Positions 17,801 to 32,113 are shown, numbered from the stretch's first letter. The stretch: DNA of 64,000 nucleotides from Butyrivibrio sp. AE3009 (GCF_000420845.1 NZ_ATVS01000020.1:1-64000), one strand, 5' to 3'. The notes: generated by a model from the letters alone, not told the origin. Translations and numbers: made by a program.

Positions 17801-17858
17801 TCTTAAGAAAATCTTAAGAAATTTCGACGGTAAATCTTAAGAATTTCCTGCTAGAATA
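17801..17858 (+). promoter_or_regulatory. Direct-repeat operator with -10 box
   Basis: TCTTAAGAA occurs three times, at 17801-17809, 17812-17820 and 17835-17843, with start distances of 11 and 23 bp (one and two helical turns). TAGAAT (17853-17858) follows at -10 distance, with no good -35. In-phase repeats replacing or touching the -35 are the usual layout of OmpR/PhoB-type activators. That is an inference; no such regulator gene is in the window. Confidence 0.55.
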
Positions 17859-17871
17859 GTTTTTGTGAGAT

Positions 17872-17980
17872 GCCTGACCCAATCCGGTAAGCCCGGAAGG
17901 GAGGCGAATATCAGGGAAAATACTAATGTTCTAACTTTCATTTTTCTTGCGATCAGGTCGTAAGATGTCTTACAGTTAGT
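17872..17980 (+). ncRNA. Structured leader or small RNA of unknown class
   Basis: Directly behind the promoter at 17853 the sequence folds into nested helices: CCTGA (17873-17877) with TCAGG (17911-17915), inner CCC/GGG and CCGG/CCGG around TAAGC. A second helix pairs CTAACT (17931-17936) with AGTTAG (17974-17979), enclosing a GTAAGA/TCTTAC hairpin. It matches no riboswitch class I recognise. The remaining bases to 18320 are AT-rich and I see no gene in them. Confidence 0.4.
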
Positions 17981-18323
17981 TTCTATAAAAATTCCCCGGA
18001 TTTATAACATCAAACAACAACTATCTATTAACACGTAGCAATTATTTATTTGGAAAAAAATGCGACTAAAAACATCTAGTATCTTTGTTAATTAGATTAT
18101 ACCATATTTGGTGCAGCATTAAGCGCAAAATGTGGGAGGGCTTGAGGGTTAGACATCGACCATATTAAAAAACGTCAACGAAGTGCGATATCACCGTAAA
18201 AACTTTGCAGGAATTTATCACATTTGAAAGCCTTTTGGCGGATGATATTGCATAAGTTCTATCAAATTAATTTTTTAGAAAGTGGTCCCCGCCATGCTTC
18301 TAAAATAAACTAAGACTGATTTA

Positions 18324-18352
18324 ATGACGTAAACTTAATATTATGGTATACT
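18324..18352 (+). promoter_or_regulatory. Proximal promoter of the GH18 gene
   Basis: ATGACG (18324-18329) and TATACT (18347-18352) are 17 bp apart, 27 bp before the start codon. This would be a second promoter besides the distal one at 17853. Confidence 0.45.
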
Positions 18353-18379
18353 TGAGGGCGATTGTAAAGGAGCTAGAAC

Positions 18380-20092
18380 ATGAAAAAGAAAGTGATTCCG
18401 GCGATTATTATAATTGCCCTTATTTTTATCATCGGCGCTATTTACGCCGGCCAGTTATATCTTCAGAAGTTTTCCTACAGCACAGAGAAGGCTGATCTGG
18501 ACGATTATTTCAAGGTCACATCGGATACGGATGTGGCAATTATCCACGGTAACAAGAGAATAGATGAGACGGCAAGGAATTTTGACGGCCGTATTTATTT
18601 TGAGTTTGCGCTGGTTCAGAGTCTTTTGAATGACAGATTCTACTATGGAATCGCAGACAATACTCTTCTCTACACACTTCCCGACAGGGTCATCACTGCG
18701 CCGATAGGTGGCAGCGCCTGGTCAGATTCTATGGGAGAGTCAGGGGATGAGGGCTATATCATAGCCAGAATCGATAACGATGGCGGAGAAGACAAGCTTT
18801 ATGTTGCCCTTGACTATGTCAAGAAATACACTAACTTTGGATACGAGTTTTTTGACGACGGCTATCATATGCAGCTTACGACCAGCTGGGAGGATGAGAC
18901 CGTTGCCACTATTAATAAGGATACACAGATCCGTCTTCGCGGCGGAGTTAAGAGCGAGGTCCTTGAGCAGGTCAAGAAGGGTGACACCGTAGTCATCCTT
19001 GAGGAGCTCGAGAACTGGAGCAAGGTTAAGAGCGAGAACTCTTTTATCGGGTATGTGGAGAACAAGAGGCTCTCAGATCAGACCACAAGAAGTCCGATAC
19101 CTGTAACCGACTACGTTGAACCCGAGTACACCGGAGTTTCAAGGGATCACAAGATCAACCTTGGCTTCCATAATCTTGGAGGAGCAGGCGGAAACGATAC
19201 TCTGGAGGATTATATCGCAGGCACCAAGAGCCTTAACGTTATTTCTCCCACCTGGTTCTATATTTCAGCCAATGACGGAACAGTAACCAGCATCGCTTCC
19301 AAGAGCTACGTTGACAGAGCACATAACAAGGGCCTTGAGGTCTGGGCTCTCTTTAATAACTTCAATGCCGGCAACAGCGTGTCAACATCAGAGGCGCTCT
19401 CTACTTCCGAGAACAGAGCAAGGATGATAAGCACTGTTGTAAATGAGTGCGCAGAGATCGGCGCAGACGGCGTTAATCTTGACTTTGAGACAATTGCTAC
19501 CGAGGACGGACAGAACTACATTCAGTTTGTCAGAGAGATGTCAATTGCCTGCAGGGCTAAGGGCCTTGTTTTTTCCATTGATAACTATGTTCCCATGAAT
19601 TTCAACGACCACTACAATCTCAAAGAGCAGGGCGTTGTTGCTGATTATATCATCATCATGGGCTACGATGAGCACTACGCAGGAAGCACTGAGGCAGGCT
19701 CAGTTGCATCCCTTAGCTATGTGGAGAACGGCATCATTAAGGCTCTTGAGAAGGCTCCTGCCTCCAAGATCATCAATGCTGTTCCTTTCTACACCAGAAT
19801 CTGGCACACCGCTGACGGCAAGCTCTCCAGCGAGGCTGTGTCAATGAAGGTGGCAAAAGAGTATATTGCCAATCATAATATCCAGATGAGCTGGGATGAA
19901 GGCGCCGGTCAGAACTACGGCGAATTCACAGACGGCAAGGGACTTCACCAGATCTGGATGGAGGATGTGGATTCCATGACCCAGAAGCTTCAGTCAATGA
20001 AACATCATGAGATCGCCGGCATAGCCGAGTGGAGTCTTGGCATGGAGACTGCGGACATGTGGGATATCATCTCCGCTTATGTTAACGAGTAA
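18380..20092 (+). CDS. Membrane-anchored SH3/GH18 peptidoglycan hydrolase (YaaH/SleL-like)
   Basis: This 570-residue protein begins with a signal anchor (MKKKVIPAIIIIALIFIIGA). The first 150 residues are not a clear family. An SH3b-type domain (about 175-230, with TQIRLRGGVKSEVLEQVKKG) is followed by a GH18 barrel (about 255-570). The GH18 catalytic motif is visible as DGVNLDFE, with Glu as proton donor. This arrangement is known from spore and wall glucosaminidases such as YaaH/SleL. AAAGGAG precedes the ATG. It probably trims the glycan strands outside the membrane. The Sua5 gene follows after 15 bp. Confidence 0.85.
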   Translation: MKKKVIPAIIIIALIFIIGAIYAGQLYLQKFSYSTEKADLDDYFKVTSDTDVAIIHGNKRIDETARNFDGRIYFEFALVQSLLNDRFYYGIADNTLLYTLPDRVITAPIGGSAWSDSMGESGDEGYIIARIDNDGGEDKLYVALDYVKKYTNFGYEFFDDGYHMQLTTSWEDETVATINKDTQIRLRGGVKSEVLEQVKKGDTVVILEELENWSKVKSENSFIGYVENKRLSDQTTRSPIPVTDYVEPEYTGVSRDHKINLGFHNLGGAGGNDTLEDYIAGTKSLNVISPTWFYISANDGTVTSIASKSYVDRAHNKGLEVWALFNNFNAGNSVSTSEALSTSENRARMISTVVNECAEIGADGVNLDFETIATEDGQNYIQFVREMSIACRAKGLVFSIDNYVPMNFNDHYNLKEQGVVADYIIIMGYDEHYAGSTEAGSVASLSYVENGIIKALEKAPASKIINAVPFYTRIWHTADGKLSSEAVSMKVAKEYIANHNIQMSWDEGAGQNYGEFTDGKGLHQIWMEDVDSMTQKLQSMKHHEIAGIAEWSLGMETADMWDIISAYVNE

Positions 20093-20107
20093 TAAGGAAG
20101 TAATGAA

Positions 20108-21166
20108 TTGGATACGAAAGTAGTAGTAATAGAAGAAAATAATATAGATAACGAAGCGAAGGAGGCCCTTACCGAAGCCGGCAACATCATAAGAGACGGC
20201 GGCCTTGTGGCTTTTCCCACTGAGACTGTGTACGGTCTTGGGGGCGATGCCCTTAATCCTTCTTCGTCCAAGAAGATATATGCGGCCAAGGGAAGACCCT
20301 CGGACAACCCGCTTATCGTGCACATTCACAGATTTGAGGACCTTACGGCAATAGTTAAGGAGGTTCCGGAAGCGGCAAGGAAGCTGGCGGACGCCTTTTG
20401 GCCAGGCCCTCTTACCATGATCATGGAGAAAAACGGCAAGGTTCCCTATGAGACCACAGGCGGCCTTGATACCGTGGCAATCAGAATGCCCAATAATAAG
20501 ATTGCTCTGGAGCTGATAGAGAAATCCGGCGGATACATCGCAGCTCCCAGCGCCAACACATCAGGAAGGCCGAGCCCTACTGTTGCAAGATACTGCGTTG
20601 AGGACCTCTCCGGCAAGATTGAGATGATCATCGACGGAGGTCAGGTGGGAATTGGCCTTGAGTCCACGATCGTGGATCTTACTTCTGACGTCCCCATGAT
20701 CTTAAGACCCGGCTATATCACAGCGGATATGTTAAAAGAGGTCCTTGGAGATATCTCCATCGACAGAACAATAATAGACAGCACATCAACCGAGAAGCCC
20801 AAGGCTCCCGGCATGAAATACAGACATTACGCCCCCAAGGGTTCACTTATGATAGTTGAGGGAGCCCAGGACAAGGTTGTTTCTTATATTAACGAAGAAG
20901 CAAGGAAAGCTCAGGCAGAAGGTAAGCGCGTTGGCGTTATCGGAACCGACGTAACCAAGGCACTCTACAGCGCAGACGTTGTTAAAAGTGTCGGTAACCG
21001 CGAGGATGAGAGCACTATAGCCCACGAGCTCTTCAAGGTCCTCAGAGAATTTGATGATGAGAATGTTGATGTTATGTTCTCAGAGTCCTTTGATGACAGC
21101 GGAATAGGACAGGCCATTATGAACCGCCTTCTCAAGGCAGCAGGCCATCAGATCACTAAAGTGTGA
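20108..21166 (+). CDS. L-threonylcarbamoyladenylate synthase (TsaC/Sua5)
   Basis: Makes threonylcarbamoyl-AMP from threonine, bicarbonate and ATP for the t6A modification of tRNAs reading ANN codons. At 352 residues it is the long Sua5 form. The YrdC domain (about 1-215) shows GLVAFPTETVYGLG, AAKGRPSDNPLIVHI, SANTSGRPSPT and STIVDLT; a C-terminal Sua5 domain follows. The start is TTG at 20108 behind AAGGAAG; the nearby ATG at 20103 is out of frame and stops quickly. Likely co-transcribed with the GH18 gene. Confidence 0.93.
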   Translation: MDTKVVVIEENNIDNEAKEALTEAGNIIRDGGLVAFPTETVYGLGGDALNPSSSKKIYAAKGRPSDNPLIVHIHRFEDLTAIVKEVPEAARKLADAFWPGPLTMIMEKNGKVPYETTGGLDTVAIRMPNNKIALELIEKSGGYIAAPSANTSGRPSPTVARYCVEDLSGKIEMIIDGGQVGIGLESTIVDLTSDVPMILRPGYITADMLKEVLGDISIDRTIIDSTSTEKPKAPGMKYRHYAPKGSLMIVEGAQDKVVSYINEEARKAQAEGKRVGVIGTDVTKALYSADVVKSVGNREDESTIAHELFKVLREFDDENVDVMFSESFDDSGIGQAIMNRLLKAAGHQITKV

Positions 21167-21233
21167 TCCTTGTAACGTATATCATTAATGTATTAAAACC
21201 ATTATAATAATATAGGAAAAGAGGAAAAACGGT

Positions 21234-21671
21234 ATGATAGCTTTAGGTAGTGATCACGGAGGATTTGAGCTCAAGGAGACCATCAAAAAGCACCTTGAGG
21301 AAAGAGGAATAGAGTACAAGGATTTTGGAACCTACAGTCTTGATTCCTGCGATTATCCGGATTTTGGTAAGGCAGCAGCAGAGGCGGTTGCAAGCGGCGA
21401 ATGCGAGAAGGGAATCGTTGTCTGCACCACAGGAATCGGTATTTCAATTGTAGCCAACAAGGTTAAAGGCGTAAGATGCGCTCTCTGCTCAGAGACCACA
21501 TCAGCCCGCCTCACAAGAGAGCACAACGACGCCAACGTCCTCGCCCTCGGCGGCGGCATGACAGGCCCGCTCCTTGCTCTCGAGATCGTGGATACCTTCC
21601 TCGACACCCCCTTCTCAGGCCTCGAGAAACACGCCCGCCGCATCTCCAAAATCTCTGCTATCGAAGAGTAA
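21234..21671 (+). CDS. rpiB: Ribose-5-phosphate isomerase B
   Basis: Interconverts ribose-5-phosphate and ribulose-5-phosphate. This 145-residue protein has the RpiB/LacAB start MIALGSDHGGFELKE, the active-site region GIVVCTTGIGISIVANKV and the Asn-rich EHNDANVLALGG. The LacA/B and RpiB families share these motifs, but the pentose-phosphate role fits best beside nucleotide genes upp and comEB. GAGGAAAAAC precedes the ATG. Confidence 0.92.
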   Translation: MIALGSDHGGFELKETIKKHLEERGIEYKDFGTYSLDSCDYPDFGKAAAEAVASGECEKGIVVCTTGIGISIVANKVKGVRCALCSETTSARLTREHNDANVLALGGGMTGPLLALEIVDTFLDTPFSGLEKHARRISKISAIEE

Positions 21672-21700
21672 TTTCGGGAAGCACCAAGATATTTGTTTAT

Positions 21701-21870
21701 TAAGAGGTACATTATCGGGTAATGCTAATATAGCAGTTATTATTTCTTAAGAAGTACATAACCGGAGAATATCCAGATATCCATTTCTCAATGAAAACAC
21801 AACCGGGCAACACCCAGATTGCAGTTCCTAAGAAATGGAACATACTCGGATCACCACATCCGATAAACGT
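21701..21870. repeat. Four degenerate tandem units of about 43 bp
   Basis: Units starting at about 21701, 21748, 21789 and 21829 share the pattern TAAGAAGTACATAACCGG followed by an A-rich arm. Identity between units is partial. No reading frame and no repeat-spacer regularity like CRISPR is seen. Function unknown. Confidence 0.4.
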
Positions 21871-21886
21871 AATTAATCCATAGACA

Positions 21887-22049
21887 GGAATCGAAGGGCA
21901 TGGATATGAAAATCTATTGCGATTTTGATGCTGTGTAGGCGAGACCTATGAAATACGAGTGCCTTATGCACGACTATTTCATGCCCAGGGCTCACCGAAG
22001 CGTTTAGCATCATGAGCTATATATTTTTATATCCGGGACAATCGATTCC
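21887..22049 (+). ncRNA. Rod-shaped structured RNA upstream of upp
   Basis: Nested complementary arms: GGAATCG (21887-21893) with CGATTCC (22043-22049); a 12-bp helix 21902-21913 with 22023-22034 (one G-U); GATGCT (21927-21932) with AGCATC (22006-22011); GGCGAG with CTCACC; ATGAAAT (21948-21954) with ATTTCAT (21976-21982); apical GTGC/GCAC. Internal loops of about 13 and 11 bases divide the rod in the middle. The overall shape resembles 6S RNA, but it could be a leader of upp, whose ATG is 37 bases downstream. Class not identified. Confidence 0.5.
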
Positions 22050-22085
22050 GTCCTATATTCAATACACTCACGGGAGGAACACAGT

Positions 22086-22715
22086 ATGTCAAAAGTAGTT
22101 ATTATGGATCATCCTCTGATCCAGCACAAGATTGGAATGATCAGGAGAACCGACACAGGAACCAAGGATTTCAGACAGACCATCAGCGAGATCGCAATGC
22201 TCATCTGCTACGAGGCCACCAGAGACCTTCAGCTCAAGGACGTTGAGATCGAGACCCCTATCTGCAAGACCACAGTAAAACAGCTCAAGGGAAGAAAGCT
22301 CTGCGTAGTACCCATTCTTCGTGCAGGTCTTGGCATGGTAGACGGAATGCTGGCACTTATACCTGCAGCTAAGGTTGGTCACATCGGACTTTACAGAGAT
22401 CCCGAGACACTTAAGCCTGTTGAGTACTATTGCAAGATGCCTGCAGACGTAGCAGACAGAGAGATTTTTGTAGTGGATCCCATGCTTGCAACAGGCGGAT
22501 CCTCAGTTGCAGCTATTCAGATGCTCAAGGACAGAGGCTGCAAGAACATTCACTTCATGTGCATCATCGCAGCTCCTGAAGGACTGGAAGCAATGAAGAA
22601 CGCACATCCTGATGTAGATATCTACGTAGGATCACTTGACGAGAGACTTAACGAGCACGGTTACATCGTACCCGGACTTGGAGACGCCGGAGATAGGATC
22701 TTCGGAACCAAGTGA
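22086..22715 (+). CDS. upp: Uracil phosphoribosyltransferase
   Basis: Salvages uracil with PRPP to UMP. The 209-residue protein has the family start [17 protein letters not shown], the flexible-loop region [14 protein letters not shown], the PRPP-binding motif [12 protein letters not shown] and the uracil-binding C-terminus [27 protein letters not shown] precedes the ATG. The gene is flanked on both sides by RNA-like foldbacks. The PRPP synthase gene is in the same window at 55.7 kb. Confidence 0.97.
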   Translation: MSKVVIMDHPLIQHKIGMIRRTDTGTKDFRQTISEIAMLICYEATRDLQLKDVEIETPICKTTVKQLKGRKLCVVPILRAGLGMVDGMLALIPAAKVGHIGLYRDPETLKPVEYYCKMPADVADREIFVVDPMLATGGSSVAAIQMLKDRGCKNIHFMCIIAAPEGLEAMKNAHPDVDIYVGSLDERLNEHGYIVPGLGDAGDRIFGTK

Positions 22716-22868
22716 GCGATATAGGGACGAAAAGTTACATTTTTGACTGCTTGCAGACATAAAAATGTAACCTTGAGGACCTAACGTACATGAGGAAGAA
22801 GAGCGGTAGCTCGGATTCCGAATGTACGTAGGATTGCGAGAGCGTAAGCGGAGCAATCCGTATATCGC
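22716..22868 (+). ncRNA. Multibranch foldback directly after upp
   Basis: GCGATATA (22716-22723), beginning right after the upp stop, pairs perfectly with TATATCGC (22861-22868). Inside are three hairpins: GTTACATTTTT/AAAAATGTAAC (22734-22771), GTACAT/ATGTAC (about 22786-22828) and GGATTGC/GCAATCC (about 22832-22859). The result is a four-way junction of about 150 bases. No U-tract ends it, so it is not a simple terminator. A small GCGAT/ATCGC hairpin follows before the next gene. Confidence 0.5.
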
Positions 22869-22948
22869 GGAGCAGACTCAATCATTCAAAGCGAGCATGG
22901 CGATTTCCGAATATCGCTTAGCAATTTAGATTTTTATTGGAGGGGGAA

Positions 22949-23431
22949 ATGAAGCGAGAGGACTATATCAGCTGGGATGAATACTTCATGGGCGTAGCCA
23001 AGCTGGCCGCCATGCGCAGCAAGGATCCCAACACACAGGTTGGAAGCTGCATAGTAAGTGAGGACAACAACATTCTGTCCATGGGTTACAACGGTTTTCC
23101 CAAGGGGTGCTCCGATGAGGATTTTCCCTGGGAGAGGGACGGAGAGGATGAGCTGTCCACCAAATATCCTTTCGTTACCCACAGCGAGCTCAACGCTATA
23201 TTAAACTACAGAGGCGGAAGCCTCGTGGGGGCCAAGATCTACGTATCTCTTTTCCCCTGCAATGAATGTGCCAAGGCCATAATTCAGGCCGGCATCAAGA
23301 CCGTTGTTTTTGACAGTGACAAATACAGTACTTCCGCATCAACCAGAGCTTCCAAGAAGATGTTCGATGCAGCGGGAGTCAGATATTATCAGTATCAGCG
23401 AAGTGGCAGAAGTATCAAGATTACCATTTAA
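22949..23431 (+). CDS. dCMP deaminase (ComEB family)
   Basis: Deaminates dCMP to dUMP, feeding dTTP synthesis. The 160-residue protein has the zinc-site motifs HSELNAIL (His ligand plus catalytic Glu) and PCNECAKAI (two Cys ligands), and the early NTQVGSCIV. ATG at 22949 is chosen because GGAGGGGG lies directly before it; an in-frame TTG at 22937 would be inside that ribosome site. It sits 3' of upp, consistent with pyrimidine metabolism. Confidence 0.93.
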   Translation: MKREDYISWDEYFMGVAKLAAMRSKDPNTQVGSCIVSEDNNILSMGYNGFPKGCSDEDFPWERDGEDELSTKYPFVTHSELNAILNYRGGSLVGAKIYVSLFPCNECAKAIIQAGIKTVVFDSDKYSTSASTRASKKMFDAAGVRYYQYQRSGRSIKITI

Positions 23432-23435
23432 CGAC

Positions 23436-24629
23436 ATGACTAACGGGCATTGGGATAAAAAAACTAAATATACTGGTGCAGGGAAAGGCTTAATGGCCTT
23501 TCTTTGTGCTATATGCATAGCTTTCGTATCCATCCCCATAGCTTCCAAGGCTACCGAGTCCACCAAGGAAAAGCTGGAGAAGGCCAAAGAGGCCAAGAAG
23601 GAATCCCAGAATCAGCTTGAGGGCACCAAGGATGATATCGCCGAGATGAATGAGGAGAAATCCTCGCTTCAGGGGCAGCTCAATTCCCTTAACACTCAGC
23701 TCAGCGAAGTCAGCTCCAACCTTGAGGAGATCGAGGAGCAGATAGAGAACAAAGAGAACGAGATTGAGAATACTCAGGCAGAGCTGGAGGTCGCAAGACA
23801 GACCGAGGCCAATCAGTATGCTTCCATGAAAAAGAGAGTACAGTTCATATATGAGAAGCAGAATTTCGTTCTTATCGATATGCTCACCGGTTCATCGAGT
23901 TTTGCAGACTTCCTCAACCAGAATAACTACGTGGAGCAGCTCTCAGCCTACGACAGGAAGATGTTCAGGCAATACATCGAGACCAGGAAGGCCATCGAGG
24001 AGAAAGAGGCAACTCTTGAAGAGGAGATGGTTGCCCTTGAAGATTATCAGATGAAGCAGAAGGCGGAACAGAGCAGGGTTTCAGGCCTGGTGACCCAGAC
24101 CTCCGGCAGTATCAAGCAGTACGCCAACGACATCTCTGACGCTGAGGCCAGAGCAGAAGCGCTGGAAGCTCAGATCAAGGAGCAGGAAAAAGATATCAAG
24201 GCTCTGGAAGCCAAGCTGGCGGAGGAGCAGAGACTATCCAAGCTTGCCAGAAATTCCACCTGGCGAAACATCTCTGAGGTTACCTTTGCAGAGGGCGACA
24301 GATATCTTCTGGCCAATCTTATCTACTGTGAGGCAGGATCCGAACCCTATGAGGGCAAGGTTGCGGTTGGCGCTGTTGTTATAAACAGAGTGCTGTCTTC
24401 GGTTTATCCGGATACGGTGGTGGGAGTTATCTATCAGGGAAAGCAATTTTCGCCTGTAGCCAGCGGAAGACTGGCCCTGGCTCTTGCAGAGGGCAGAGCG
24501 AATGCAGCCTGTTATCAGGCCGCGGATGAAGCCATGAAGGGCTATTCGAACGTAGGAAGCTGCGTTTATTTCAGAACGCCGGTGCCGGGACTTAGCGGAA
24601 TCACCATCGGCGGACATGTTTTTTACTAG
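23436..24629 (+). CDS. Secreted coiled-coil cell wall hydrolase (SleB-like)
   Basis: This 397-residue protein has a signal peptide (hydrophobic LMAFLCAICIAFVSIPIASKA), then long coiled coils (about 50-250) like those of PcsB-type division proteins, and a C-terminal hydrolase_2/SleB-like domain (about 285-397) with LANLIYCEAGSEPYEGKVAV, GAVVINRV and the GHVFY end. It probably cleaves peptidoglycan outside the membrane. The ATG at 23436 lies 4 bp after the deaminase stop without a good ribosome site, so translational coupling is likely; ATG at 23493 has GGGAAAGG before it but would lack the charged signal-peptide head. Confidence 0.82.
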   Translation: MTNGHWDKKTKYTGAGKGLMAFLCAICIAFVSIPIASKATESTKEKLEKAKEAKKESQNQLEGTKDDIAEMNEEKSSLQGQLNSLNTQLSEVSSNLEEIEEQIENKENEIENTQAELEVARQTEANQYASMKKRVQFIYEKQNFVLIDMLTGSSSFADFLNQNNYVEQLSAYDRKMFRQYIETRKAIEEKEATLEEEMVALEDYQMKQKAEQSRVSGLVTQTSGSIKQYANDISDAEARAEALEAQIKEQEKDIKALEAKLAEEQRLSKLARNSTWRNISEVTFAEGDRYLLANLIYCEAGSEPYEGKVAVGAVVINRVLSSVYPDTVVGVIYQGKQFSPVASGRLALALAEGRANAACYQAADEAMKGYSNVGSCVYFRTPVPGLSGITIGGHVFY

Positions 24630-24636
24630 TATTATT

Positions 24637-25119
24637 TCAGGATATGTATTTCTCTATCGGGGCGATGAGTTCATCAATGCCCTTGGAGTAAATTTCATCA
24701 AGGAGCTTGCTCAGTGACAGCAGGCTCTTTTTAAGAAGAGCTTCATCGATAAGCCTATTTTCAAAGGCCTCGGAGAGTTCGTCAAGATCCACGACCTTGA
24801 TACGGCCGTCGGGGAAGATGATAACGTCGGCGAGAAGGTCAACCATTATGAGTTTGTTCTCTTCGGGGATGTGCTCATAGGTAAGAATATCGCAGTACCA
24901 GCACTTAAGGGAACCATCCTCTCTGAGGAACTTGCTGATGCGAAAGCCTCTGTTTAAATAACAGCAGGAATAACCACAGAACAGGTCATCACATCTTTCG
25001 TGGAGGAATTTCCATTTGGTGACGAGGATATCCTCGTTGTATTCAAGGATGATATCGTCCTTTAGCAGATTGCATTCATTTGGGATAAAGCGTTTGCGGT
25101 ACAAGATCGGTTTGTTCAT
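24637..25119 (-). CDS. DUF402 family protein
   Basis: This 160-residue protein matches the DUF402 pattern: KWKFLHERCDDLFCGYS, then a C-W-Y-C-D-I-L-T-Y segment and an acidic MVDLLADVIIFPDGRIKVVDLDEL. Some family members are nucleoside diphosphate phosphatases or RNA-binding proteins. ATG (complement of 25117-25119) is chosen for the GAGGG ribosome site; upstream in-frame codons are AT-rich. It is convergent with the SleB-like gene with only 7 bp between. Confidence 0.72.
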   Translation of the reverse strand: MNKPILYRKRFIPNECNLLKDDIILEYNEDILVTKWKFLHERCDDLFCGYSCCYLNRGFRISKFLREDGSLKCWYCDILTYEHIPEENKLIMVDLLADVIIFPDGRIKVVDLDELSEAFENRLIDEALLKKSLLSLSKLLDEIYSKGIDELIAPIEKYIS

Positions 25120-25208
25120 GGCTGTACCCTCTTTCGTCCATAAGAAGAATGGAAATATCTGAAATTGTGTTATGAAAATATTACTATTATTGAAATTGAA
25201 AGTCAATT

Positions 25209-30927
<5,719 letters not shown>

Positions 30928-30938
30928 GGAGGTAAACC

Positions 30939-31433
30939 ATGGAAGAGACTATGAAGAAGATTGCAATGGGAATGAGCATCAGAATGGGCCTGGTCATGAG
31001 CTTTTGCATGTCATTGTTAGGAAATCTTATAGGCATGAAAAATTCCGGAAAGTTCTCCATAGTTGGATTTTTGCTGAGCTTTGTGATAAGTACTGTTATC
31101 AGCTTTGCCATTGGATTTCTGATTCCCATGGGCAAACTGGGAGCAGGGGCCTGCAGAAGATATAAACTGCAGCGGGGATCACTTCCCGCAAGACTCCTAG
31201 AGAGCCTTATATCCAATTGCATTTATACTCCCATAATGACTCTTGTTATGGTTATTCTGGCCTACAGAAACGCCATGAGACAGAGCGGCGGCATGGCGAA
31301 GATAAGCTTTTTGCCCATGTTCCTCAGTTCACTTGTGATCTGCTTTATTGTGGGCTATGTAATTATTTTCATTATTCAGCCGCTCTTTATGAAGCAGCTG
31401 ATGAAGAAATATGGGGTGAATCCCAAAGGATAA
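30939..31433 (+). CDS. Small integral membrane protein, unknown function
   Basis: This 164-residue protein has four hydrophobic helices (about 10-30, 38-60, 90-110 and 125-150) and resembles DUF2798-type proteins in layout. A positively charged loop (CRRYKLQRGS) lies between helices 2 and 3. It starts 11 bp after lacZ with GAGGAGG before the ATG, so it is probably co-transcribed. No function can be given. Confidence 0.65.
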   Translation: MEETMKKIAMGMSIRMGLVMSFCMSLLGNLIGMKNSGKFSIVGFLLSFVISTVISFAIGFLIPMGKLGAGACRRYKLQRGSLPARLLESLISNCIYTPIMTLVMVILAYRNAMRQSGGMAKISFLPMFLSSLVICFIVGYVIIFIIQPLFMKQLMKKYGVNPKG

Positions 31434-31462
31434 ACATGTTGTGAAAGGTAGGAGGGATAGGC

Positions 31463-32101
31463 ATGAACGAGAACATTACCAAGAGAAATGAACTGCTGGC
31501 ACAAAAGACAATCGAGGGGCTTAAGTCCAGAAATATGACAGGCTACTACGCAGCCACCAAAGAGGAGGCTCTTAAGATAGCACTGGAGATCATTCCTGAG
31601 GGCAGCAGCGTTACCATGGGCGGAGCCATGAGTGCTCATGAGATTGGCCTTGTGGAGGCAATCAAAAACGGCAATTACAATTTCATCGACAGAGATAAGG
31701 CTAAGACTCCCGAGGAGAAGAGAGCCGCAATGCTGGCAGGCTACGATGCCGATTTCTTCCTTTCCAGCTGCAATGCCATGACAGATGACGGTATTCTTGT
31801 AAATATCGATGGTAATTCCAACCGCGTGTCCATGATCTGCCAGGGACCCAAGAAGGTTATTTTCATCGTGGGAATGAACAAGGTCTGCGGCGATCTTGAC
31901 GGAGCCATGAAGAGAGCCCGCAACGTTGCAGCTCCGATAAATGCCCAGAGATTCGGCCTTGCAACTCCCTGCGCCAAGACCGGAAAATGCATGGACTGCA
32001 AATCTCCCGACACGATCTGCTGTCAGTTTCTGACAACCCGCTATTCAAGACATGCGGACAGAATACATGTCATTCTTGTAAATGATAATCTTGGATTTTG
32101 A
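31463..32101 (+). CDS. LUD-domain protein (LutC-like)
   Basis: This 212-residue protein has the LUD/DUF162 pattern: MTGYYAATKEEAL, VTMGGAMSAHEIGL, DADFFLSSCNAMTDDGILVN and the Cys-rich end CAKTGKCMDCKSPDTICC, which could bind a metal or cluster. LutC in Bacillus works in lactate oxidation with LutA and LutB, but neither partner is here. Stand-alone LUD proteins of this kind are common in Lachnospiraceae and their role is not settled. GTAGGAGGG precedes the ATG. Confidence 0.82.
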   Translation: MNENITKRNELLAQKTIEGLKSRNMTGYYAATKEEALKIALEIIPEGSSVTMGGAMSAHEIGLVEAIKNGNYNFIDRDKAKTPEEKRAAMLAGYDADFFLSSCNAMTDDGILVNIDGNSNRVSMICQGPKKVIFIVGMNKVCGDLDGAMKRARNVAAPINAQRFGLATPCAKTGKCMDCKSPDTICCQFLTTRYSRHADRIHVILVNDNLGF

Positions 32102-32113
32102 TGGAGCTGACCT

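Noticed and set aside
17872..17920. Possible signal recognition particle RNA tip because of CCGGAAGG
   Set aside because: The conserved GGAAGCAGCC part and the asymmetric loop are absent and the flanking stems do not fit.
21701..21870. CRISPR array
   Set aside because: Units are degenerate with no identical repeats or constant spacers, and no cas gene is near.
31463..32101. Complete lactate-utilisation (lutABC) operon
   Set aside because: Only the LUD-domain gene is present; no LutA or LutB gene adjoins.
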